Assembly (NCBI GenBank): GCA_029261215.1
Contig: JAJDBT010000016.1
Coordinates: forward strand, 1-64,000
Reading direction: 5' to 3'
Length of the DNA stretch: 64,000 nucleotides
Source: Nitrospirota bacterium
GTDB taxonomy: Bacteria > Nitrospirota > Nitrospiria > SBBL01 > JAADHI01
Shown: piece by piece, positions 52,319-62,125 of the stretch
Position numbering within the stretch: the stretch's first letter is position 1
Layout: the number at the start of each line of letters is the position of its first letter
Position numbers and translations under genes: made by a program
The notes under the pieces: model-generated
What the model saw: the letters and a program-made list of their open reading frames with translations, nothing else
Told to the model about the DNA's origin: nothing
The model's database searches: none

Positions 52319-53065
52319 ATGAAATTAAAAGACAAAGTCGCCGTAATCACCGGCGGAAACAGCGGCATCGGATTAAGCATTGCTCAGGAATTCAAGGCGC
52401 AGGGGGCTAAGGTCGCCATTTTGGGACGGAACAAAGTCACTCTGGAAGCTGCAGCAAAAAGCTTGGGAGAAAACACCGTGACCGTTCAGGGTGATGTCAC
52501 CCGCATCTCCGATTTGGAGCAACTTTACCGCGAAACACGCGCAGCCTTCGGCAAAATAGATATCCTGGTGGCCAACGCCGGTATCGCCAAACCCATGCCT
52601 TTTAGTGAAATTGATGAAGCCGCCTTTGATGAAACAGCGAACATCAATTTCAAAGGCACCTTTTTTACCGTACAGCGGGCCGTACCGCATCTCAACAAAG
52701 GCGCTTCCATTATTTTGGTTGGATCGATTGCGGGTCAAATCGGTTATCCCGGCATGTCTGTCTATAGCGCGACAAAAGCGGCGATGCGCTCCCTCGCACG
52801 GAGTTTTTCCGCTGAACTGCTTCCAATGGGGATTCGTGTCAACAATTTAAGCCCCGGCCCCATCAAGACCCCTATTTTTGACAAAATGGGGCTGTCAAAA
52901 GAAGAGGTTGATGCCTTTGGAGAACAAATGAAAACGCAGGTTCCGATGGCGCGTTTAGGAGAATCTCACGAAATGGCAAAAGCCGCACTCTTTTTGGCTT
53001 CGTCCGATTCATCCTACGTCGCGGGCATCGATCTGGTGGCCGACGGCGGCATGAGCCAGATCTAA
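52319..53065 (+). CDS. SDR-family oxidoreductase
   Basis: VAVITGGNSGIGLSIA, LVANAGIA, YSATKAAMRSLARSFSAELLPMGIRVN. Confidence 0.95.
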   Translation: MKLKDKVAVITGGNSGIGLSIAQEFKAQGAKVAILGRNKVTLEAAAKSLGENTVTVQGDVTRISDLEQLYRETRAAFGKIDILVANAGIAKPMPFSEIDEAAFDETANINFKGTFFTVQRAVPHLNKGASIILVGSIAGQIGYPGMSVYSATKAAMRSLARSFSAELLPMGIRVNNLSPGPIKTPIFDKMGLSKEEVDAFGEQMKTQVPMARLGESHEMAKAALFLASSDSSYVAGIDLVADGGMSQI

Positions 53066-53080
53066 GCACATCGTAAAAAT

Positions 53081-53117
53081 GAGAAGGGCGGCAGCCACAG
53101 GGAACGCCGCCCTTCTC
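53081..53117. terminator. Terminator hairpin between convergent SDR and rhodanese genes
   Basis: GAGAAGGGCGGC-N13-GCCGCCCTTCTC, T-run on the minus-strand side. Confidence 0.75.
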
Positions 53118-53124
53118 TGTGATG

Positions 53125-53457
53125 CTATTTAGACGAGTCCAAAGGCAGACCTGCCTCGCTCCAATCTTTTTTGCCTTCAGCATATTTGAAGACATTCGCA
53201 TATCCCGCCGCCACTAAGGCTTCGGCCGCAATACCCGAATTTTCGCAGCTTTCGCTTGCACAGTACACCACCACAGTGTCATTCTTATTCCCCAAAAGTT
53301 GCGGCGCTCTTTTTTCGACTTCATCATGGGGAAGATGAATCGCACCAGGAATATGCCCTTCGTCAAAATATTTCCGGGGAAGGGCCTCGATAATCGTTGT
53401 GGGGGTTTTACTCTCAAGCCGCGCCTTCAAGGCTTCCCGCGAAATGGACCGAACCAT
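53125..53457 (-). CDS. Single-domain rhodanese-like protein
   Basis: EALPRKYFDEGHIPGAIHLPHDEVEK, VVVYCASESCENSGIAAEALVAAGYANVFKYAEGKKDWSEAGLP; GGAGG RBS. Confidence 0.92.
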   Translation of the reverse strand: MVRSISREALKARLESKTPTTIIEALPRKYFDEGHIPGAIHLPHDEVEKRAPQLLGNKNDTVVVYCASESCENSGIAAEALVAAGYANVFKYAEGKKDWSEAGLPLDSSK

Positions 53458-53497
53458 GTTTTCCTCCTTCATTTCAGGGTGAGTTCACAATGCCATA

Positions 53498-53515
53498 TAG
53501 TTGCATATGCAACTA
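53498..53515. promoter_or_regulatory. Palindromic operator 1 (probable MarR site)
   Basis: TAGTTGCATATGCAACTA, perfect 18-bp palindrome between the divergent rhodanese and MarR genes. Confidence 0.8.
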
Positions 53516-53535
53516 AGCTAAGATTACCTCAAAAA

Positions 53536-53551
53536 AGTTGCACATGCAACT
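53536..53551. promoter_or_regulatory. Palindromic operator 2 (probable MarR site)
   Basis: AGTTGCACATGCAACT, same half-sites as operator 1, centres 37 bp apart. Confidence 0.8.
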
Positions 53552-53572
53552 AAAAAGGGTTATTCTGATCTC

Positions 53573-54022
53573 ATGATGAAACACCCCGATCAAACATCCG
53601 TAAAGGCCTGGGCACAACTCCTCAAAACCCACCGCTTTTTATTGGAACAGGTCGAGACTGATCTGAAGACCGCGCAGCTCCCCTCTTTATCCTGGTATGA
53701 TGTCTTGTACGAACTAAAATGTGCTGGGCCTGCGGGTTTGCGGCAGTACGAAATTTCGGCACAAATTCTCCTGAATAAACATAACCTTTCCCGCCTGCTT
53801 GACCGACTTCAAGCCAACGGCCTCATCCGGCGTGAATCCTGCCCTGAAGACGGACGAGGCCATTGCGTTCATATTACGGATACAGGGACACAAGTCCTTA
53901 AAAAAATGTGGCCGATTTATGGAAGTGCAATACAAAGCCATTTCTCAGAACACCTGAACCGGGAAGAAGTCCAACAGCTTTCAGACATCCTCTTGAAGTT
54001 AATGCCGACGCGCGAAAAATAA
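53573..54022 (+). CDS. MarR-family transcriptional regulator
   Basis: LSWYDVLYELKCAGPAGLRQYEISAQILLNKHNLSRLLDRLQANGLIRRESCPEDGRGHCVHITDTG. Confidence 0.92.
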   Translation: MMKHPDQTSVKAWAQLLKTHRFLLEQVETDLKTAQLPSLSWYDVLYELKCAGPAGLRQYEISAQILLNKHNLSRLLDRLQANGLIRRESCPEDGRGHCVHITDTGTQVLKKMWPIYGSAIQSHFSEHLNREEVQQLSDILLKLMPTREK

Positions 54023-54384
54023 ATGCGAAGCGTGCCGATGGCACCGTCATTCGGGTAAAAAAACGCCACATTGACATCTTTTAAAACCTGTGATATTGTC
54101 CATCCCATCTTTAAATATCCCATTCAAAGCTAAAAAAACACTCCCCCGCTCTGTGCGCTAAGCAGGATGAAAGGCCGGTGTTTTCAGCTTCCAGGTTTTA
54201 CCAGCGCTGCTTTATATGGAAACCGAAGGTTTGTAATATCACCTGCAAACCTTCCGATTAACGTCGCTTCTCTATTATTTCGGAATTATTCAATAGTCAC
54301 GCCAGCTCTCTCTAGGGGGAGCCTCTGTTTGGCATCTTCGGTAAACAGGAACTCTCACACAACTAAAAAGGAAGGATTTGAAGC

Positions 54385-57297
54385 ATGAAAATAAATTGAC
54401 TCAAAAATGGAAGGGCGGCCAGACAGCTTGGGTGGGCCGGTGTAATCTTGATGTTTTTGTTTCTGACGATCGGATGTGACGACAGTAAAAGTGCAGGCAC
54501 CCAGACCGAAAGAGGAACGGTTTCAGGCAAGGTCATCTCCTCTGCGACGGGCGAAGCCGTTCCAGGCGCAAGCATCCGCGCGGGTGACGCCACCGCGATT
54601 TCCGAAGCGAATGGTACTTACACCTTAAGCCCTGCGGTCGGGGAACGTGTTGTTATTCACATCGATGCAGCAGGCTTTGCGGAAACCTTTCAGATTGCGC
54701 GGGTCACCACCGGACAGACAGCGTCGCTTGATGTGCAACTACTTCGTATTGGGTGGGCAGAAGTCCTTAACGTGCTTTCTGGCGGCACGGTCGCCATTCC
54801 CAATTCAAGCGCGCAGGTCGACATTCCCGCAAACGGGCTTGTTCCGGTCGGGGGTGGAACCGCGTCCGCCAACGTCAATGTTGAACTGACCGCCATCAAT
54901 CCGGCCATCAACCCGGACATCATGCCGGGAGACTTTACGGCTGTGATGTCCGGCGACAGCGTTCCGGTCGAGATTGAAAGTTTCGGCGCGCTGCGCGTCG
55001 ATGTGCGCGACGACACCGGGGCGCGCTACACCTTAAGGACAGGGCAAAGCGCCAGCATCCGCATCCCGCTCGGCTCGCTTTCAGACACGCCGCCCCCCAC
55101 CACCATCCCCCTGTTGGTTTTTAATGAAACAAGCGGCCGCTGGGACCAGGAAGGCGAAGCCACCCTCACGGGAGCCGCGCCAGACCAGTTTTTCGTCGGC
55201 ACGGCAAGCCGATTTGGCACCTGGAATGCCGACAAGCCAATGCTGAGAGTACTCGTCTCGGGCTGCGTGCGGGACACGGCCAATCAGCCGGTGGTGAATG
55301 TGTGGGTTAAAAGCGACGGCGTCAACTATTCCGGCACCGCTTCCACCTTCACCGATGCCGATGGAAACTTCCGCGTGGCGATGCGCCGCGACGCCCGGGC
55401 GACGATCAGCGTGAGCTTTTTAGACCCGATCCGGGGAACCCTCATTAAGACGATTAACGTCGGCCCCTTTTCCGCCGACGTGACACTGGCTGACTGCATC
55501 GTGACCGATCCCGCGCCGCTTTCGATGATTCAACGCACACTGCCTTCTGGTCTTGTGGGCAGGGCCTACAGCGCCGGATTGGCTGCGGCGAACGGCACGA
55601 AGCCCTATGTCTGGAGCGTTACCACAGGCGCCTTGCCGACGGGCCTGACGCTCGACGCCGCAACCGGCCAAATCAGCGGCATCCCGACTGAAGCCGGTTT
55701 CTTCGCCGGAACGATTCAGGTGGCGGACAGCTCGTCGCCGCAGCAGTTGGCGGAAACCCCGTTCTTCATCAACATCATCGCGCCGCCGCCCTTCGGCATT
55801 GCCACAATCTCACTCCGAACGGGTATCGTCGGCACGGCCTATAATGCAACATTGGCCGCGGTAAACGGCACATCGCCCTATACCTGGAGTGTGATATCCG
55901 GCACATTGCCGACGGGCCTGAGCCTGAGTACAAACGGCCAGATCAGCGGAACGCCGACTTCCGTGGGCGACTTCACCTTCACGATTGAGGTGGTGGACAG
56001 CTCGGGGTCCGCGCGATCGGCGAGCGCACCATTCATCATCACTATCGTTTCAGGAGGAGGGGCTGTCAGCTACACTGTCGGCGGATCGGTTTCCGGGCTA
56101 AACGGCACCTTGGTGCTGCAAAACAATGGTGGCGACAACCTCAATGTCTCGGCTAACGGAACCTTCACCTTCGCTAGACCTATCCTCAACGGCACGTTCT
56201 ACAACGTCACCGTCCTGACCCAGCCAGGGGGCCAGAATTGCAACGTAGCCAGCGGCACGGGCTTCATCGCATCCGCCAACATCACCGATGTCGCCATTAC
56301 CTGTGTTACCCCCAACGGTAGCTTCAGCCCAACCGGCAGCATGGTAACAACGAGGCAAGTTTTCACCGCCACGCGACTCCCCAATGGCAAGGTACTGGTC
56401 ACGGGAGGATTTGGGGGTACATCAGGCTCTCTCGCGAGTGCGGAACTATACGACCCAGCGATGGGTAGTTTTAGCGCCACCGGCAGCCTCGCGACGGCAA
56501 GGGGTGGACACACCGCCACGCTACTCCCCAATGGCAAGGTATTGGTCACGGGAGGATTTATTCTTGGAGTTTCTTTTTTAAATAGCGCGGAGCTATACGA
56601 CCCGGTCACAGGCAGTTTCACTGCCACAGGTAACATGGCGACGGAGAGATATCTTCACACCGCCACACTGCTGACGAATGGCAAAGTACTGATCACGGGA
56701 GTATTTGGTGCGACGGCGGAGCTATACGACCCGGTCACGGGCAGCTTCACCGCCACCGGCAGCATGGCGACAAGTGGTGCCGACACTGCCACACTACTTT
56801 CCAATGGCAAGGTACTGGTCACCAGAGGTGTCACAACAGGCAGTACACTCCCGAGTGCGGAACTATACGACCCGGCGACGGGCGGCTTTAACCACACTGG
56901 TAATATGGTGACGCCGAGATTTGATCCGACTGCCACACTGCTGGCCAATGGCAAGGTACTGTTTACTGGAGGAATTGGGGGTGCATCAGGCTTTCTCGCG
57001 AGTGCGGAGCTATACGACCCGGCGACGGGCAGCTTTACCGCCACGGGCAACATGGCGAAAGTGAGAGTTGGGGATCACACCGCCACGCTCTTGCCCAATG
57101 GCAAGGTACTCGTCACCGGAGGGTTCAATGTAGTAACGTTTTTGGGTAGCGCGGAACTATACGACCCGGTGGCGGGCAGCTTTACTGTAGCTGGTGACAT
57201 GGTTGAGCCGAGGTTCCGACATACCGCCACACTACTGAATAATGGCAAGGTGCTGGTCGCTGGTCCTTCTATGAGCGCCGAGCTGTTTCAGGAATAA
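54385..57297 (+). pseudogene. Kelch-repeat/putative-Ig lipoprotein with an in-frame TGA in the signal peptide (the ORF downstream of the stop is 54448..57297)
   Basis: MKIN*LKNGRAARQLGWAGVILMFLFLTIGC in a single frame; two He_PIG-like units (LPTGLTLDAATGQISGIPTEAG, LPTGLSLSTNGQISGTPTSVG); seven kelch units (HTATLLPNGKVLVTGGF ... SAELYDPATGSFTATG). Confidence 0.7.
56330..57280 (+). repeat. Tandem kelch-type coding repeats, about 7 units, similar at DNA level
   Basis: Recurrent 'AATGGCAAGGTACTGGTCAC' and 'GCGGAACTATACGACCCGG' segments. Confidence 0.8.
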
Positions 57298-57403
57298 TCG
57301 CCTTGGGAATCGTCATGGGGACCAATAAAAAGAGTCGCTTCCGAACAGGCAGCGTCCCTTATCAAAAATGTTCGCTGTAAAGTCGAACAGGGTTTCTTGA
57401 AGT

Positions 57404-57429
57404 CCCCCCGCCGGATGTCCGGCGGGGGG
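57404..57429. repeat. GC-rich hairpin repeat copy 1
   Basis: CCCCCCGCCGGA-TG-TCCGGCGGGGGG. Confidence 0.75.
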
Positions 57430-57464
57430 CTGCAACCCAATTAAAAAAAGAAAGGATCTTCGAC

Positions 57465-58289
57465 GTGAACATAAATAACATAAGAAAGAGATCGGCCACC
57501 CGGCAATGGGGATGGGCCGGCGTGGTTTTGATGAGCTTGTTTGTAATGGCGTGTGGCAGCGGCGGCGGGGGTGGTGGTGCTGGTGCTGGCGGCGGGGGTG
57601 GAGGAGGGGGCTTCTCCGGGTCTTCCTTCCTCTTTTTCAGCGGAAGCTTGAAAGCGGTGGACCCCGCCGCTCCCGCCTCGCCCATCACGGTGGAAGCGGG
57701 GCAGATACAGACTAATTCAACTGGAAAATTTTATGCAGGCACTTACAACAGCGCGACGAAAACCGTGACGAACTTCCATACGCATGCCGTGATGTACGCC
57801 AAGACCGACGGCAAATTGTACCGGGTGAGCGCGCTCAAGGATCAATTCGGGGGACACCATACTTGATGGTCTCGTAAAAAGCCCCAAAAGCCTGTCATTT
57901 CGACCGTAGGGAGAAATCTTGCCTTTTACAACAGATTGATCACTCAAAGATTTCTCCCTACGGTCGAAATGACATTTGGGAGCCTTTTGACTTTTTACGA
58001 GCGCACCATACTTAATGCAGCCGTAAAAAATCGAAAACCGCCAAATTTGTCATTCTGAGGAAAGCGAAGAATCTTGTATTCTCAAATAGTTAGACTCTGT
58101 GTTTAAAAGATCTACGTTTTTTGCTTTATCCAGGCCGATGGGGACAACGTGCTGTGCTCAGTGGTGTTTCCGGTTCCGGGGCCCGCGTTGGGCCAGAGCG
58201 ATGTCTTTTTCTTTAACGCCGCAACCGCAGGCTCGCTGACGCGGGTGACCAATACGGCAGACAAAAGTGAGAGTGTCGTCTTAAACTGA
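57465..58289 (+). pseudogene. Gly-rich lipoprotein gene interrupted by inserted palindromic elements
   Basis: 5' part MNINNIRKRSATRQWGWAGVVLMSLFVMACGSGGG...KLYRVSALKDQFGG; 3' part QADGDNVLCSVVFPVPGPALGQSDVFFFNAATAGSLTRVTNTADKSESVVLN* resumes near 58129. Confidence 0.65.
57871..58001. mobile_element. MITE-like palindromic element flanked by a 10-bp direct repeat (CACCATACTT)
   Basis: Arms CTCGTAAAAAG...TGTCATTTCGACCGTAGGGAGAAATCTT and its reverse complement; CACCATACTT at 57855-57864 and 58004-58013. Confidence 0.7.
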
Positions 58290-58457
58290 ATAAACAATGA
58301 GGGACAGGTCCTGTTCTTGGATGGGCTCATGAATTTGTAAGTCAAGTCTGTATTATTGATTATCGAGGTTGAAAACTTGGCCTCTGCTGTTAATGGGTAC
58401 CCCCAGGTTCCGTGCCACTTCCCAAGCGAGGAACGTCTCTCGTCACTGGCGCTTGAC

Positions 58458-58487
58458 CTGCCCCCGCCGGATGTCCGGCGGGGGCAG
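58458..58487. repeat. GC-rich hairpin repeat copy 2
   Basis: CTGCCCCCGCCGGA-TG-TCCGGCGGGGGCAG. Confidence 0.75.
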
Positions 58488-58719
58488 TACGATAAAAACC
58501 CGTTTGGAGATAGTGCATGATTCAAAACAATGCCTTGATTTTTGTCTCTGCACAGCGTTTATTCCAAAGCGATGAAATACCCGCACCCCCCGTGCAAATC
58601 AGTATTTGAAAGAAATGGCTTAAATATGTATATTGTCTGCGGCCATAAAATGCGTGTTTTTTATACTCGGATTTGGCCCAGCCTTGCAGGCAGCCTGTGA
58701 TTTAAACTTGGGGAATCCC

Positions 58720-60066
58720 ATGAAAAAAGAGACCATCCAACACTTACTCATACGCGGCACACTTGTTTTTCTCCTGGGCATCACAGCCCTCTTTTCAATT
58801 TTTACGCATGTCGTCTACGCACAAGAGTCAGGCGCAGACACTCAAAACAATGTGTTCTGGACGATTGGCACCCTCGTTTATGTGGTCGGGGTCATCGGCG
58901 GCTTTCTTTGGTATATGTACACATTGCAAAAACGTTTTTTTGAAGGCTGCAAAGAAGAGAAACACATGGCCCTTTTTTTTGAAAGCCCGGCCGGACTGCC
59001 TGCCGGAACCGTTCGTTCGGTACTGGCCCTCATTATTGTCACCATCTCCCTTTATTTCATCGTGATTGGCACATTCAGAGGCGTGGGTTTTCCCGAGACC
59101 CTGACGACGATATTGGGCACCGTGATCGGGTTTTATTTTGGCTCCAGGTCCGCTTCAAAAGACACAGATCAAGCAGAGATGGATCAAATGAAAGCCTATC
59201 AGAAAGACCGCGATGTCGCCCTGACGGCACAGGGCGGAACCTTACTGAAAAAAATTGAAAAAGGCATTTCCATGTCGAAGGTCGCCCTGGATCTTTTGCC
59301 GGATGACTTGAAGAAAAAATATTCCGGCGTCGTCGGAAAGCTGGAGCAGGGATTGAGTTCCGCGCAGGATCTTTCCAAATTGGGCAATGCCAGTCAAGCC
59401 ATCGAAAAAGCCAAGGAAGTCTTTGATTCATTCCGAAAAGACAACCCTGTGAAAGACATCGTGCAAAAGGCCAGCCTCTCTTTTGCTACCGTATTGGGCG
59501 GCTCCATCCCGCCCGTGGCGATTATCGGCGCAGTCGTTGCGGTGGGGACTGCCCTTGCGGGGGTGGCCTATCAAAAATGGAAATCACGGATTTTACACGC
59601 GCCTTTTTCTCCGGCGGATACGCCGCTTAAAATTGTGGATGCCAATACGGGTTTTACCCTCTTTCTGCAATGCCCGATCTTTAAGAACGCCTTTATGGAT
59701 AAACTGGAAGCCAACGATCGGCCCTTTATCGCCTCGGCTGTAGAAAAATTTCTTGGCCCAACAGACAAAACGCAACTCTGGAATGCCTATAAAGATCGTT
59801 TTGAATCCATCGACCAATTTGAAACAGGCCTGGAAGAATTTCGCCGTGCGGCAGTGGATCTTGAAATTAAAAACGAAATTCCGCCGGATCTGCTCTCTGA
59901 AGTGGGCGGATATGAGAACCTGATCGCCAGCATTGATAAAATCCACAGCAACCCGGACGCCAAGGCAGATCTTGACGCAGTCTTCATGATTGCTCAAGGC
60001 TTGCAACAAAAGGGCGAGCCGGTGAAATCCATCTTTGAAAAAGTCCGGGAGGAGATTACTCCATGA
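58720..60066 (+). CDS. Multi-TM membrane protein of unknown function (first gene of coupled trio)
   Basis: N-terminal TM segments incl. TLTTILGTVIGFYFGSRSASK (holin-like look), internal SIPPVAIIGAVVAVGTALAGVAY, soluble C-terminus. Confidence 0.7.
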   Translation: MKKETIQHLLIRGTLVFLLGITALFSIFTHVVYAQESGADTQNNVFWTIGTLVYVVGVIGGFLWYMYTLQKRFFEGCKEEKHMALFFESPAGLPAGTVRSVLALIIVTISLYFIVIGTFRGVGFPETLTTILGTVIGFYFGSRSASKDTDQAEMDQMKAYQKDRDVALTAQGGTLLKKIEKGISMSKVALDLLPDDLKKKYSGVVGKLEQGLSSAQDLSKLGNASQAIEKAKEVFDSFRKDNPVKDIVQKASLSFATVLGGSIPPVAIIGAVVAVGTALAGVAYQKWKSRILHAPFSPADTPLKIVDANTGFTLFLQCPIFKNAFMDKLEANDRPFIASAVEKFLGPTDKTQLWNAYKDRFESIDQFETGLEEFRRAAVDLEIKNEIPPDLLSEVGGYENLIASIDKIHSNPDAKADLDAVFMIAQGLQQKGEPVKSIFEKVREEITP

Positions 60067-60749
60067 GACACCATCGTTTAAACCGCTTAACCGTCCTCAC
60101 CTTACTGCTGCTCTTTCCCTTGGTGGCGGCCTGCAATCCGGCCTTAAAACCCCTCAAAACCGCCAAGGCCAACTGGGAGAAACGAGACTTTGTCAGCCTC
60201 GCGGCAATGGATATCCCCTGCGAGGCCTCAGACAAAGGCTGTAATCAGCTTCATCTGATTAAAGGAGATGCCTGTTTTCGTCTGGCTAAAAACAATGTCG
60301 AGACGGAGCGGCATCTCGCCTGTGCGGTCAATCACCTTCAAACGGGCATTGCGCAAACGACGGACTGGCAGATGAAAAAGCTGGATCTCGACCGTGGGCA
60401 AACCTATGAAAACCTGCTGGAATCTTTAAGGCTTTGGCAAGATACAAAACAGGGAACAGAGGCAGACAAAGTCACGCGGCAGCTCATATCATCGGCCCAG
60501 GAGTTACTCAAGGCAGAGCCAGACCATTTGGCCGGGATTTATTTTTTGAATAGCGGCGCATACACATTACTTCGCGGGGAACTCTTGCGCCAAACGCAGC
60601 CCCAGCAACTTTGTACCGCTTTAAATCACATCTTCAAATCCCTGAGTGCAGCAGAGCCAAGAGCGCTCGGAACAAAATATGCGCCTAATTTCGAGCGGCT
60701 GCGCCTGGATGTCCGGGCCGCAAAAACAACCGTGACGGGGTGCCGGTAA
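60063..60749 (+). CDS. Lipoprotein of unknown function (second gene of trio)
   Basis: LLLLFPLVAAC lipobox; ATGA overlap with upstream stop. Confidence 0.7.
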   Translation: MRHHRLNRLTVLTLLLLFPLVAACNPALKPLKTAKANWEKRDFVSLAAMDIPCEASDKGCNQLHLIKGDACFRLAKNNVETERHLACAVNHLQTGIAQTTDWQMKKLDLDRGQTYENLLESLRLWQDTKQGTEADKVTRQLISSAQELLKAEPDHLAGIYFLNSGAYTLLRGELLRQTQPQQLCTALNHIFKSLSAAEPRALGTKYAPNFERLRLDVRAAKTTVTGCR

Positions 60750-61654
60750 TGCCCTATACACGTGCCTTAAAATACAGCTTCCCCTTAATGCGGGGAGACG
60801 ATGTGCTCGCATTACAGCACCGCTTACGAGAAATAGGACACACGTCCACCATTACGCCAGACGGACTTTTCGGGGCGGATACCAAAGAAGCGGTTATGAT
60901 CTTTCAGCGAGTGAATCAACTTAAAGTCGACGGTATTGTGGGTTCGAGGACCTGGACCGTTTTGTTCGAATCAGTGCTCTCAGATTCAATCTCCGATAAA
61001 ATCCGTACGGTCTTGGAAGACCTTCAAAAACCGCATGGTTTTCGCGACGGCGTCACATGGCACCTCTCTTCTGAAGGGATTTGCATTGCAGGAAAAAAAC
61101 CGGAGCACACGGGCGGAAAACCCGTGACGGTCCGCAGGGTTTGGACTCAGTTTGGAGATTCTGTCACTGAATGGGCCTCGACGATCGGGGTGCCTGCGGA
61201 GTTAATCATTGCAACAATTTGCACGGAAACAGGCGGCGACCCCACGGCTGTGCGAGAGGAGCCGGGGTACATTTCAGACGAAAAAACGCCCCACAGAGTC
61301 TCCCCCGGTCTCATGCAGACATTAATCTCTACGGCTCAAGATGCCCTTGGAGATGATTCGATTGACCGGAAATGGCTGCTGATCCCCGACAACGCCATCC
61401 GCGCGGGAACGGCATACATTGCCAAGCAGTGGCGGGTCAGCCATTTCGATCCACCAAAAGTGGCCTGCGCATACAACGCCGGAGGGGTTTATTATAATGA
61501 CGGGATCAAGAACCGTTGGAAAATGCGCCAATACCCGATTAATAGCGCTGAGCACGCAGACCGCTATATCAAGTGGTTTAATGATTGTTTTCGTTTGTTT
61601 TTAGAGGAAGATGTCAGCCCCTCGATGAGTTATTTTAAACTCCTTCAACCTTAA
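60749..61654 (+). CDS. Peptidoglycan-binding domain + lytic transglycosylase (SLT-like) protein (third gene of trio)
   Basis: MRGDDVLALQHRLREIGHTSTITPDGLFGADTKEAVMIFQRVNQLKVDGIVG; IGVPAELIIATICTETGGDPTAVREEPGYISDEKTPHRVSPGLMQTLISTA. Confidence 0.85.
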   Translation: MPYTRALKYSFPLMRGDDVLALQHRLREIGHTSTITPDGLFGADTKEAVMIFQRVNQLKVDGIVGSRTWTVLFESVLSDSISDKIRTVLEDLQKPHGFRDGVTWHLSSEGICIAGKKPEHTGGKPVTVRRVWTQFGDSVTEWASTIGVPAELIIATICTETGGDPTAVREEPGYISDEKTPHRVSPGLMQTLISTAQDALGDDSIDRKWLLIPDNAIRAGTAYIAKQWRVSHFDPPKVACAYNAGGVYYNDGIKNRWKMRQYPINSAEHADRYIKWFNDCFRLFLEEDVSPSMSYFKLLQP

Positions 61655-61710
61655 GCTTCTTATCCAGATCTAAAAAACAAAAAAAGATCGACCTTTTCCT
61701 TAAACGAAAA

Positions 61711-61737
61711 CAGAGAGAAGGGAAGCCCTTCTCTCTG
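61711..61737. terminator. Hairpin terminator at the rnpB 3' end, possibly bidirectional
   Basis: CAGAGAGAAGGG-AAG-CCCTTCTCTCTG followed by TTTT. Confidence 0.8.
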
Positions 61738-61741
61738 TTTT

Positions 61742-62125
61742 GGAAAAAGTCTCGCATAAGCCGAGTTCTGTTCCCCGAAAAAATCGGGGCGATGATCATT
61801 TCTCTCGACCAGATGTTGCCATCTGGCTCTAGCGACCTAACCCGAACGCTTCGGATGGGCCATCCTTAAAAAAGACAAGATGTCTTAATCTGCGCTCCTA
61901 TTTGGTCTTGCTCCGGGTGGGGTTTACCCTGCCTTCGATGTCACCACCAAAGCGGTGAGCTCTTACCTCGCCGTTTCACCCTTACCTGAAATAAACAGGC
62001 GGTTTGTTTTCTGTGGCACTTTCCTTAGGGTCGCCCCCAGTCGCCGTTAGCGACCACCCTGCCCGCTGGAGCTCGGACTTTCCTCTCTCCGCATGTAACG
62101 AAGAGCGACCATCTGCTCCACTTTT
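61742..62125 (-). ncRNA. rnpB: RNase P RNA (bacterial class A); boundaries approximate
   Basis: Minus strand: GAGAGAGGAAAGTCCGAGCTCCAGCGGGCAGGGTGGTCGCTAACGGCGACTGGGGG ... CGGGTTAGG ... AGAACTCGGCTTATGCGAGA. Confidence 0.93.

Noticed and set aside
54023-54384. Possible c-di-GMP riboswitch or other structured leader before the kelch lipoprotein
   Set aside because: Could not match the conserved GEMM core; only short local hairpins seen
58112-58575. ORFs on both strands between the split lipoprotein gene and the trio
   Set aside because: Overlap the gene remnant and the GC-rich hairpin; translations are repeat-derived (e.g. CPRRTSGGG)
58720-61654. Prophage remnant
   Set aside because: No capsid, tail, terminase, integrase or phage regulator in the vicinity; reported only as a lysis-like cassette hypothesis
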